Below are positions 7,456 to 15,293 of a stretch of 64,000 nucleotides of DNA, piece by piece (the first letter of the stretch is position 1; each line of letters opens with the position of its first letter). The notes below the pieces were generated by a model. It did no database searches. It worked only from the letters and a program-made list of their open reading frames with translations, and was not told where the DNA came from. Origin of the DNA: Streptomyces shenzhenensis (GTDB lineage: Bacteria > Actinomycetota > Actinomycetes > Streptomycetales > Streptomycetaceae); the NCBI RefSeq assembly GCF_021462265.1, contig NZ_JAJONF010000006.1, positions 62,001 to 126,000 of the forward strand, given 5' to 3'. Made by a program: the position numbers and the translations under genes.

Positions 7456-9720
7456 TCATCGACTGGGGCTCGGCGACGTCTTCGCCCCCTTCTTCAGGAA
7501 CCCCATGTCCTGGTAGACCGGCGTCTGGAAGCCGAAGGCGCCCACGTTCACCAGGCCCTTCCGGGCGCCCACGATCTGCGGCCGCTGGTACAGCGGCAGC
7601 GACCCCGCAGACGCCCAGATCCTGGAGTCCGCCTTGCGCAGCAGCCCGTCCGCCTCGTCCTCGTCCAGGGTGCCCAGCGCCTGGTCGAAGAGCTGGTCCA
7701 CCTGGTCGGTGCCGATCCGCGTGTAGTTCTGCTCGATGTTCAGCGACCCGTCGGCCGCCACCGCCGGCTTCGCGTAGATCGGCCGCGCGTCCGTCGCCGG
7801 GAACGCGGACGACGGCCACGAGTACAGCGCGAGGTCGTACTGCCCGGCCGCGATGTGGTCCTTGAAGTAGCTGTCGTCCGGCACCTTCTTGATCTCGGTC
7901 GCGATCCCCACCCGGTCCAGCATCTTCGAGATCTGGCCGGCCACCGACTGGAGCGTCTCCGAGCCCGGCCCCGAGGGCAGCACGAACCGCAGCGAGAGCG
8001 CCTTCCCGTCCTTGGCCAGCGGCCCGGCGGGCGCCCCCGCGCCCCTGGGCGCCGCCGTGCCCTTCGGCGCGTACGCCCCCGGCGCCCCGTGCGCGTGGTC
8101 CTTCTGGTGGTCGCGGGTGTCCTTGTCGTACGAGTCCTTCGAGTTCTTGTCGTCCTCTCCGACGATGAACTGCCCGTCGTGCCCGCCGTCCGACTCGTCG
8201 CCCTGCTCGCCGTCGTCCTTCTTCTTGTCGCCCTTCTTCTCGTCCTCCGCGCCGGCCGCCTTGCCCGGGTCCTTGACCGGCCCGCCGGCCACCCAGCCGG
8301 CGTCGGCGAGCAGCGCCTCGGCCTCGTGGGTGTCGAGGCCGCCGATCGCCCCGCTGCCGTCGGTGTAGGCGGTCTGCCCGGACAGGGCGACGTGGCTGCC
8401 GACCGGTACGGCGGGCAGCCCGAGCGGGGCGAGGACCAGTCTGGCGAGCGCCTGGCGGTCGAGGGCGCGGGCGACGGCCCGGCGTACCCGCTCGTCGGCG
8501 AGCGGGCCCTGGGAGCCGTTGAGGGCGAGCTGGGTGTAGGCGGGCTCCAGCGACTTGCGGACGTCGAAGTCGCGCAGCTCATGCTGCTGCTCCAGCCACT
8601 TTGCGATGCTCCTGCGGAGCTTCTTCGGGCCCTCGGGCAGCTTCTCCTCGTCCATGCCGAGGGTCAGCGCCCAGGACCTCAGCTTCTTGGCGGAGGTCTT
8701 TCCGGCGCCCTGCAGCGGCAGCTCGGTGCCCTTCTCGCGGCCGGCGACGTTGATCCGCTCGGCCTCGGCGGCGTCGATGTCGGCGACGTCGACCGTGCCG
8801 GCGGCGAGCGCGGACGCCCGCTTCTCGCGGTCCACGGCGTGCAGGTCGATCTCGTCGAGCTTGGCCGGGCGGCCCCACCAGCGCGGGTTGCGGGTGAGGA
8901 CCACGTCCTTCGTGGCGGTGTCGACCTTGTCGACCCGGAAGGGGCCGGCGGTGACGGTGAGCTTGCGGCGGGCGCCGTCGTTGAAGGTGTCCGGGGTGCC
9001 CATGACGTCCATCGGGTACAGCGGCGAGAACAGCGACTTCCAGTCGGCGTACGGCCTCTCGAAGGTGACCCGGACCTCCAGGTCGTTGGCGCCGCGCTCG
9101 ATCTGGGCGATGCGGTCGTAGCCGGCGTTGCGGGCGGTCCAGTAGGCGGAGTCCTTGCCGGACAGGGCGCGCCACTGGGCGGCGAAGTCGGCGGCGCCGA
9201 TCTCCCGGCCGTCGCTCCAGACGGCCTGCTGGTTGAGCTTGTAGAGGACGACCTGGCGGGGCTCGGTCTCGATGACCTTGGCCGACTCCAGGTAGTCCGG
9301 GTTGCGGACCGGCCTGCCGGTCCGGTCGATGGTGAACATCGACGGCAGGACGGCCTGGGCGACCCGGGTGGTGCCCGCGTCGGCGTCGGCCTGGAAGGTG
9401 TTCAGGGTCTCCGGTACGGCGTCCACGGCCATCTTCAGGGTGCCGCCCTCGGCGACCGCGTCCCGGGCGACCGGCACGATGTCCTGGCCGGCCAGCGGCT
9501 TGCTGCCCTCGTCGTCGGAACCGCAGCCGGCGAGGAGGGGGACGGCGAGGGCGCCGGCGGCCAGGAGGGCGACGGCGTTTCGCTGGTGGCGCCGCGACGG
9601 GCCGTGCTTCGGCCGCGGCTCCGGCGTGGTTGCTCGCGCCCGCGCGGCGGCAGCGGCGGATCCAAGGGGGCCCCGCGCCCCTGCGGGGCGCTGCCCAGCG
9701 CCGACGCCGTGGTGAGACAT
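7456..9720 (-). CDS. ABC transporter family substrate-binding lipoprotein (SBP_bac_5), with charged insert
   Basis: 754-aa peptide/nickel-type binding lipoprotein. A lipobox LLAGC follows a hydrophobic segment VALLAAGALAVP (Cys about residue 66). The start at ATG 9720 is well supported by GGAGGTAA 6 nt upstream, which makes the pre-signal region unusually long (about 45 residues). Most of that extra stretch is encoded by a copy of the interspersed GC-hairpin repeat seen elsewhere in the window. The body splits into two SBP_bac_5-like halves (YLESAKVIETEPRQVVLYKL, then ERVRRAVARALDRQALARLV). Between them lies a Lys/Asp/Glu/His-rich low-complexity insert of about 90 residues (roughly 480-570). 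No permease or ATPase genes adjoin, so it is an orphan receptor. Its ligand is unknown. Confidence 0.85.
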   Translation of the reverse strand: MSHHGVGAGQRPAGARGPLGSAAAAARARATTPEPRPKHGPSRRHQRNAVALLAAGALAVPLLAGCGSDDEGSKPLAGQDIVPVARDAVAEGGTLKMAVDAVPETLNTFQADADAGTTRVAQAVLPSMFTIDRTGRPVRNPDYLESAKVIETEPRQVVLYKLNQQAVWSDGREIGAADFAAQWRALSGKDSAYWTARNAGYDRIAQIERGANDLEVRVTFERPYADWKSLFSPLYPMDVMGTPDTFNDGARRKLTVTAGPFRVDKVDTATKDVVLTRNPRWWGRPAKLDEIDLHAVDREKRASALAAGTVDVADIDAAEAERINVAGREKGTELPLQGAGKTSAKKLRSWALTLGMDEEKLPEGPKKLRRSIAKWLEQQHELRDFDVRKSLEPAYTQLALNGSQGPLADERVRRAVARALDRQALARLVLAPLGLPAVPVGSHVALSGQTAYTDGSGAIGGLDTHEAEALLADAGWVAGGPVKDPGKAAGAEDEKKGDKKKDDGEQGDESDGGHDGQFIVGEDDKNSKDSYDKDTRDHQKDHAHGAPGAYAPKGTAAPRGAGAPAGPLAKDGKALSLRFVLPSGPGSETLQSVAGQISKMLDRVGIATEIKKVPDDSYFKDHIAAGQYDLALYSWPSSAFPATDARPIYAKPAVAADGSLNIEQNYTRIGTDQVDQLFDQALGTLDEDEADGLLRKADSRIWASAGSLPLYQRPQIVGARKGLVNVGAFGFQTPVYQDMGFLKKGAKTSPSPSR
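9628..9697 (-). repeat. Interspersed GC-hairpin repeat captured inside a coding region
   Basis: On the minus strand, GCGCCCCGCAGGGGCGCGG opens the element, followed by a GCCGC-rich arm and GCGGGCGCGAGCAACCACG. This matches, with the same order and spacing, the intergenic copies at about 28940-29030 and 16890-16960. Here it lies in frame between the start codon and the signal peptide of the binding-protein gene. Confidence 0.65.
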
Positions 9721-10063
9721 CTCTGCTTACCTCCGGGAGTCCCCGTGACACGGGTGCGATCTGTTCACATTTGGGGGTATTTTGGAGTTGATCACATGTA
9801 CGTCAGAAGTACGGACCCCACTGAAATGGACGAGGTCCGTCGGCCCGGGACGACACGGCGGCGGGGGCTCCCAAACGCCACCCGTGCGGCGCAATGTCGT
9901 GCTCTTCCCGGCGCACACAGAGCGCGTGCGGGCGTGCGGCGGAGGCGTGCGATCCGCCAATCGCTGCACATGCCTTCACATCGGCAGGTGTGACGCGCAA
10001 CACTCGCAGGCGCATGAACGTTGCCGCCTTGGACCACCGAGTCCGCGGAAGTGAGGTCACGTC
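9721..10063. promoter_or_regulatory. Divergent promoter region between binding protein and sdh locus
   Basis: 340 bp with starts on both sides, so it must hold promoters in both directions. A relatively AT-rich stretch around 9765-9815 is the most promoter-like part. I could not fix -10/-35 boxes with confidence. Open frames inside it lack coding codon bias. Confidence 0.4.
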
Positions 10064-10348
10064 ATGTCCGTGCACGACGACCTGACGTCAGTACAGCGTT
10101 GCCTAGAAGACCTGAACCGGTCCGTCAGCCGCCTGGAGCAGCAGCTCGGGGGCGGTGGACTGGAGATGCGCCGCGTCCGTGCCGACGCCGATCACCTGCG
10201 CGAGAGCGTGGCCCTGCTGCGGGAGGCGGCCAGCACCGGCGCCCCGGGCAAGCGCCCCGAGCTCGTCACCATCTCCGACGATCCGTACGACATCAACCTG
10301 TGGACGGACACGGACGACGAGGGTCTCGGCGCCCGGCACGCCCCCTAG
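10064..10348 (+). CDS. Small helical protein upstream of the sdh operon, unknown function
   Basis: 94 aa with no family I recognise. The first two thirds are predicted to be a coiled coil (LTSVQRCLEDLNRSVSRLEQQL, then LRESVALLREAAS), with leucines in heptad-like spacing. The tail is acidic (DDPYDINLWTDTDDE). No signal peptide or membrane segment is present. A GGAAGTGAG ribosome site lies about 8 nt before the ATG. It ends 48 bp before the membrane-anchor gene, so it is probably cotranscribed with the succinate dehydrogenase genes. Whether it takes part in that complex cannot be told from the sequence. Confidence 0.75.
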   Translation: MSVHDDLTSVQRCLEDLNRSVSRLEQQLGGGGLEMRRVRADADHLRESVALLREAASTGAPGKRPELVTISDDPYDINLWTDTDDEGLGARHAP

Positions 10349-10396
10349 GAGCGCTGACCGCAGGCCACCCACCCCCACCCCGACCGGAGTCATCCA

Positions 10397-11218
10397 TTGG
10401 CCACTGGTACGGAACCACATCCGAACAGCGGCGGCGTACGCACCCGTACGCGCGCCGCGATCTCCGCCCCGCACCTGCGGACCGACCGCTGGTGGCTGGC
10501 GCCCGCCGTCACCGCGGCCGGTCTGTTCGCGTTCGTCGTCTACTCGACCTGGCGGGCCTTCGCGAACGCGCACTACTACTCGGCGCCGTACGTCTCGCCG
10601 TTCTACTCGCCGTGTCTGGCCGAGAACTGCAAGGCCATGCCGTCCGGCCCGAACGCCGACGTCTTCGGCAGCTGGTGGGCGATCTCCCCGGCGATCATCA
10701 TCCTGGTCTTCCCGCTGGGCTTCCGCCTGACCTGCTACTACTACCGCAAGGCGTACTACCGCAGCTTCTGGGCCTCCCCGCCCGCCTGCGCGGTGGCCGA
10801 ACCGCACGCGAAGTACACCGGTGAGACCCGCTTCCCGCTGATCCTGCAGAACCTCCACCGGTACTTCTTCTACTTCGCCCTATTGGTCGCCGGCGTGCTG
10901 ACCTACGACACGGTGCTCTCCTTCCGGGACCCGCACGAGCGCTGGGGCCACATGGGCCTCGGCACCCTGGTCTTCCTGGTCAACATCGTGCTGATCTGGG
11001 TGTACACGCTGTCCTGCCACTCCTGCCGGCACATCGTCGGCGGCAAGCTCAAGCACTTCTCCAAACACCCCGTGCGCTACAAGGCATGGCAGTTCGTCGG
11101 CCGGCTCAACGCCTGGCACATGCAGCTCGCCTGGGCGTCGTTGGTGAGCGTGGCGCTCGCCGACTTCTACGTCTATCTGCTCGCGTCCGGTGTCTTCGAC
11201 GATCCGCGATTCTTCTAA
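10397..11218 (+). CDS. Succinate dehydrogenase/fumarate reductase membrane anchor (cytochrome b type)
   Basis: 273-aa integral membrane subunit that would carry heme and quinone sites. Five hydrophobic segments are visible: near residues 31-51 (LAPAVTAAGLFAFVVY), 95-115, 155-178 (ILQNLHRYFFYFALLVAG), 193-215 and 245-268. Histidines sit in or near the helices (LHRYFF, SCHSCRH, AWHMQLAW), as in five-helix, diheme type B anchors. Translation most likely begins at TTG 10397, with GGAG 8 nt upstream. The flavoprotein gene begins 15 bp after its stop. Order anchor, flavoprotein, iron-sulfur protein is that of the type-B-like complexes of actinobacteria. Confidence 0.85.
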   Translation: MATGTEPHPNSGGVRTRTRAAISAPHLRTDRWWLAPAVTAAGLFAFVVYSTWRAFANAHYYSAPYVSPFYSPCLAENCKAMPSGPNADVFGSWWAISPAIIILVFPLGFRLTCYYYRKAYYRSFWASPPACAVAEPHAKYTGETRFPLILQNLHRYFFYFALLVAGVLTYDTVLSFRDPHERWGHMGLGTLVFLVNIVLIWVYTLSCHSCRHIVGGKLKHFSKHPVRYKAWQFVGRLNAWHMQLAWASLVSVALADFYVYLLASGVFDDPRFF

Positions 11219-11233
11219 TGAGTGGGGCTTGTG

Positions 11234-13189
11234 ATGGCAGCGGTGGAGCGGCAGCAGTGGGACGTCGTGGTCGTCGGCGCCGGCGGGGCGGGCCTGCGCG
11301 CCGCGATCGAGGCGCGCGAGCGGGGCGCCCGTACGGCGGTGATCTGCAAGTCGCTGTTCGGCAAGGCGCACACGGTGATGGCCGAGGGCGGCATCGCGGC
11401 GGCGATGGCCAACGTCAACGAGCACGACAACTGGCAGGTGCACTTCCGCGACACCCTGCGCGGCGGCAAGTTCCTCAACCAGTGGCGGATGGCCGAGCTG
11501 CACGCCAAGGAGGCCCCGGACCGCGTCTGGGAGCTGGAGACCTGGGGCGCCCTCTTCGACCGCACGAAGGACGGGAAGATCTCCCAGCGCAACTTCGGCG
11601 GCCACGAGTACCCGCGCCTCGCCCACGTCGGCGACCGCACCGGTCTTGAGCTGATCCGGACCCTGCAACAGAAGATCGTCTCGCTCCAGCAGGAGGACCA
11701 GAAGGAGACCGGCGACTACGAGTCCCGGCTCAAGGTCTTCCAGGAGTGCACGGTCACCCGGATCCTCAAGACTGTGCCCGACAGCCGCTCCGCCGCGGGC
11801 TCACGGGTGAGCGGCGTCTTCGCGTACGAGCGGGAGACCGGCCGTTTCCTCGTCCTCGAAGCGCCCGCCGTGGTCGTCGCGACCGGGGGCATCGGCAAGT
11901 CCTTCAAGGTGACCTCGAACTCGTGGGAGTACACCGGCGACGGGCACGCGCTCGCGCTGCTGGCGGGGGCGCCGCTGCTCAACATGGAGTTCGTGCAGTT
12001 CCACCCGACCGGCATGGTCTGGCCGCCGTCGGTGAAGGGGATCCTGGTCACCGAGTCGGTGCGCGGCGACGGCGGGGTGCTCCGGAACTCCGAGGGCAAG
12101 CGGTTCATGTTCGACTACATCCCGGACGTCTTCAAGGAGAAGTACGCCGAGTCCGAGGAGGAGGGCGACCGCTGGTACGAGGACCCGGACCACAACCGGC
12201 GTCCCCCCGAGCTGCTCCCCCGCGACGAGGTCGCCCGCGCGATCAACTCCGAGGTGAAGGCGGGCCGCGGCTCCCCGCACGGCGGGGTCTTCCTGGACGT
12301 GTCGACGCGGATGCCGGCCGAGGTGATCCGGCGCCGGCTGCCCTCCATGTACCACCAGTTCAAGGAGCTGGCCGACGTCGACATCACGGCGGAGGCGATG
12401 GAGGTCGGGCCGACCTGCCACTACGTGATGGGCGGGGTCGCGGTGGACTCCGACACCGCCGCCGCCCGCGGGGTGCCGGGGCTGTTCGCGGCCGGCGAGG
12501 TGGCCGGCGGCATGCACGGCTCCAACCGGCTCGGCGGCAACTCGCTCTCCGACCTGCTGGTGTTCGGGCGCCGGGCGGGCTGGCACGCGGCCGACTACGC
12601 GGCGGACACGGACGCCCGGCCGGCCGTGGACGACCAGCAGGTCGACGCGGCGGCGGCCGAGGCGCTGCGGCCCTTCTCCGCGGAGAGCCAGCAGCCGGAC
12701 GCCGGGCCGCCGGAGAACCCGTACACCCTCCACCAGGAGCTCCAGCAGTCCATGAACGACCTGGTCGGCATCATCCGCCGGGAGGGCGAGATGGAGCAGG
12801 CCCTGCAGCGGCTCGCCGAGCTGCGGGTGCGGGCGCGCCGGGCGGGGGTGGAGGGGCACCGGCAGTTCAACCCGGGCTGGCACCTCGCCCTGGACCTCAG
12901 GAACATGCTGCTGGTCAGCGAGTGCGTGGCCCGGTCGGCGCTGGAGCGCACCGAGTCGCGCGGCGGGCACACCCGCGAGGACCACCCGACGATGGACCGC
13001 CGGTGGCGCCCCGTGAACCTGCTCTGCCGGCTGGCCGACCCCACCGGCGGGCTCGCGGCCGCCGACCCGGTGCGCGGCCAGATCACTCTCACCCGCGAGA
13101 CCACCGACCCCATCCGAGCCGACCTGCTCGCCCTCTTCGAGAAGGAGGAGCTGGTCAAGTACCTCGCCGAAGAGGAGCTGTACGAATGA
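11234..13189 (+). CDS. sdhA: Succinate dehydrogenase/fumarate reductase flavoprotein subunit
   Basis: Catalytic FAD subunit, 651 aa from the ATG at 11234. The dinucleotide-binding motif VVVGAGGAGLRAA is at residues 12-24. The FAD-linking region KAHTVMAEGGIAA contains the His and the conserved EGG. Substrate-site motifs QFHPTG, SVRGDGGVLRN and HGSNRLGGNSLSDL are all present. It oxidises succinate to fumarate (or the reverse) and passes electrons to the iron-sulfur subunit. An in-frame GTG at 11222 is possible but has no better ribosome site. Its stop overlaps the start of the next gene (ATGA), indicating translational coupling. Whether the complex runs as SDH or as fumarate reductase cannot be read from the sequence. 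Confidence 0.95.
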   Translation: MAAVERQQWDVVVVGAGGAGLRAAIEARERGARTAVICKSLFGKAHTVMAEGGIAAAMANVNEHDNWQVHFRDTLRGGKFLNQWRMAELHAKEAPDRVWELETWGALFDRTKDGKISQRNFGGHEYPRLAHVGDRTGLELIRTLQQKIVSLQQEDQKETGDYESRLKVFQECTVTRILKTVPDSRSAAGSRVSGVFAYERETGRFLVLEAPAVVVATGGIGKSFKVTSNSWEYTGDGHALALLAGAPLLNMEFVQFHPTGMVWPPSVKGILVTESVRGDGGVLRNSEGKRFMFDYIPDVFKEKYAESEEEGDRWYEDPDHNRRPPELLPRDEVARAINSEVKAGRGSPHGGVFLDVSTRMPAEVIRRRLPSMYHQFKELADVDITAEAMEVGPTCHYVMGGVAVDSDTAAARGVPGLFAAGEVAGGMHGSNRLGGNSLSDLLVFGRRAGWHAADYAADTDARPAVDDQQVDAAAAEALRPFSAESQQPDAGPPENPYTLHQELQQSMNDLVGIIRREGEMEQALQRLAELRVRARRAGVEGHRQFNPGWHLALDLRNMLLVSECVARSALERTESRGGHTREDHPTMDRRWRPVNLLCRLADPTGGLAAADPVRGQITLTRETTDPIRADLLALFEKEELVKYLAEEELYE

Positions 13190-13962
13190 GCGGCTACACG
13201 GCCCACTTCCGGGTGTGGCGGGGCGACGTCGAGGGCGGCGGCCTGGAGGACTTCAAGGTCGAGGTGAACGACGGCGAGGTGGTCCTGGACATCATCCACC
13301 GCATCCAGGCCACCCAGGCCGCCGATCTTGCCGTCCGCTGGAACTGCAAGGCGGGCAAGTGCGGTTCGTGCTCGGCCGAGATCAACGGCCGCCCGCGCCT
13401 GATGTGCATGACCCGCATGTCCGTCTTCGAACAGGGCGAGACCGTCACGGTCACCCCGCTGCGCGCCTTCCCGGTGATCCGCGACCTGGTCACGGACGTC
13501 GGCTTCAACTACCAGAAGGCCAGGGAGGTCCCGGCGTTCGTACCGCCGGCCGGCCTCGGCCCCGGCGAGTACCGGATGTTCCAGGAGGACGTGGACCGCT
13601 CGCAGGAGTTCCGCAAGTGCATCGAGTGCTTCCTGTGCCAGGACGTCTGCCATGTCGTGCGCGACCACGAGGAGAACAAGGCGGCGTACGCGGGCCCGCG
13701 TTTCCTCATGCGGGTCGCGGAGCTGGACATGCACCCGCTGGACGCGGCGGAGGCGGCCGGCCTGGACCGCAAGCGCGCGGCCCAGGACGAACACGGCCTC
13801 GGCTACTGCAACATCACCAAGTGCTGCACGGAGGTGTGCCCGGAGGGCATCCACATCACGGACAACGCCCTGATCCCCTTGAAGGAACGGGCGGCCGACC
13901 GCAAGTACGACCCCCTCGTCTGGCTCGGCTCGAAGATCAGGAGGCGCCCGGCAGGAGGCTGA
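13186..13962 (+). CDS. sdhB: Succinate dehydrogenase/fumarate reductase iron-sulfur subunit
   Basis: 258-aa electron-transfer subunit. The plant-ferredoxin-type [2Fe-2S] ligands are Cys54, 59, 62 and 74 (CKAGKCGSC then LMC). The [4Fe-4S]/[3Fe-4S] ligands lie in CIECFLCQDVC (about 145-155) and CNITKCCTEVCPEG (about 208-218). Its ATG overlaps the flavoprotein stop. Its 3' end overlaps by 26 bp the 3' end of the convergent phosphotransferase gene, so there is no room for a separate terminator between them. Confidence 0.95.
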   Translation: MSGYTAHFRVWRGDVEGGGLEDFKVEVNDGEVVLDIIHRIQATQAADLAVRWNCKAGKCGSCSAEINGRPRLMCMTRMSVFEQGETVTVTPLRAFPVIRDLVTDVGFNYQKAREVPAFVPPAGLGPGEYRMFQEDVDRSQEFRKCIECFLCQDVCHVVRDHEENKAAYAGPRFLMRVAELDMHPLDAAEAAGLDRKRAAQDEHGLGYCNITKCCTEVCPEGIHITDNALIPLKERAADRKYDPLVWLGSKIRRRPAGG

Positions 13963-14926
13963 GCACCCGCCGGAGGTTGGACTCGGCGATCTCCCGCATC
14001 GGTTCGCGCTCCGGGAAGTCGCCGTCGAGCAGCCTGAGCGGCCCTGCGACGAGGTTGAGGTGCATCGCCAGCCGGTACAGCTCCGTGCGGTCCTCGTCGA
14101 GGCCGGCGGCGCGCAGCACGTCGTAGGCGGGCCCGAAGCGCAGCTGGAGGAAGACGTGCTCCCATTCGGCGTCGAAGTACATCAGGCCTTCGACGTCGAT
14201 GAGCGCGGGGTCGCCCTCCTCGGTCACCAGGACGTGGTCCGGGCCGAGTTCGCCGTGCACGAGGGAGGCGTGCTCGCGCGGTTCGACCGCGTCGTAGAGC
14301 TGCCGCACCCGCTCGGCCAGCGCCTGCCGCACCTCGCGCAGGCGAGGGTCGCGCTCGGCCACCTCGGCGATGTCACGCATCGCGCAGTCCGCGACGACCT
14401 GCTCGCAGGAGCTGCCGAGCGGCTTGCCGCCCTCCTCCACCAGGGCGGCCTTGCCGTATCCCGGCGAGACGCGCTCACGGAGCACGCCGAGCGTGGCCGC
14501 CAGGCGGGCCAGCGGCACCCGTGCGGCGCCCGGGTCGCTGCGCAGCAGCATCTCCAGGCTGCCGCCGCGGACGTCCTCGACGACAGCGGCGTAGGCGGGC
14601 AGGTGGGCGGCGTCCTCGTCGGCGAAGAGCAGGCGTGGGGTGCGCACGCCGAGTTCGGTCAGCAGGTCGTGGGCGGACAGGAAGAGGCCGAGACCGGACG
14701 CGTGCGCGAAGGGGTCGCGGATGTCGGCGTCGGCCGGCCCCCAGTAGTCCTCCTCCGGGGACCAGACGTACGCGATCGCGCTCCGGCCGTTGTCGAGGGC
14801 GAGCCGGTAGACGCCCTTCTTGCTCCCGCCGCGCAGGCGGGTGACGGCGGCGGGAGCACGGCCGAGGGCCTCGCGGGAGAGCGACGCGAGGTCGTCACGG
14901 GTGAGGTGGGCGCGAGCGGTTGTCAT
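13937..14926 (-). CDS. Aminoglycoside phosphotransferase-fold protein (APH family), unknown substrate
   Basis: 329 aa, kinase-like APH fold. The N-terminal lobe has the nucleotide-loop region TRLRGGSKKGVYRLAL. The catalytic loop reads HGELGPDHVL (about residue 222), and the metal-binding segment ALIDVEG follows. The family norm is HGDxxxxN, so the catalytic Asp is replaced by Glu and the Asn by His; the metal Asp is kept. Activity may therefore be altered. Substrate cannot be inferred: family members act on aminoglycosides, homoserine, sugars and others. The ATG at 14926 has no obvious better alternative. It converges on sdhB with a 26-bp overlap. Confidence 0.75.
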   Translation of the reverse strand: MTTARAHLTRDDLASLSREALGRAPAAVTRLRGGSKKGVYRLALDNGRSAIAYVWSPEEDYWGPADADIRDPFAHASGLGLFLSAHDLLTELGVRTPRLLFADEDAAHLPAYAAVVEDVRGGSLEMLLRSDPGAARVPLARLAATLGVLRERVSPGYGKAALVEEGGKPLGSSCEQVVADCAMRDIAEVAERDPRLREVRQALAERVRQLYDAVEPREHASLVHGELGPDHVLVTEEGDPALIDVEGLMYFDAEWEHVFLQLRFGPAYDVLRAAGLDEDRTELYRLAMHLNLVAGPLRLLDGDFPEREPMREIAESNLRRVLSLLPGAS

Positions 14927-15293
14927 GACGTACGAACCCAGTCCTTCCGATAGAAAGTCCAGTCGTCCTCGGTGGCATGCTCCACCGCATCGACACCCGT
15001 CGCTCCGGTCAATGCCGACACCCCCGCCCTCGTCCGGCCCTCTGCCTGCGTTGTCGCGCGACTATATGGGCGAGACTCGCACACTCACACGTGACTTCCG
15101 GCGCAATCACCCTCACCAGTGATCCGGGGACACACGTTCGCCTTCTTGTCGGCGCCCGCGGGCCTGGTGCGCCGGGGCCCGACGGGCCTGAATCCTTCCG
15201 TCGCCGAGCCCTCCCCTGCCCCTCTGATCCCGTCATCACCCGCCTGTCCCCGCCCGGTCGCGAAGCCGGCCGGATGCCCATACGCTCCGAAAT
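14927..15293. other. Intergenic region, no gene seen
   Basis: About 370 bp between divergent genes. It must contain the promoter of the phosphotransferase gene and of the membrane-protein gene. Open frames here run in all directions without consistent codon bias. I see no repeat or strong hairpin. Confidence 0.5.

Noticed and set aside
10397..13962. Separate fumarate reductase of an anaerobic type
   Set aside because: Subunit motifs do not distinguish SDH from FRD; kept as a neutral SDH/FRD call.
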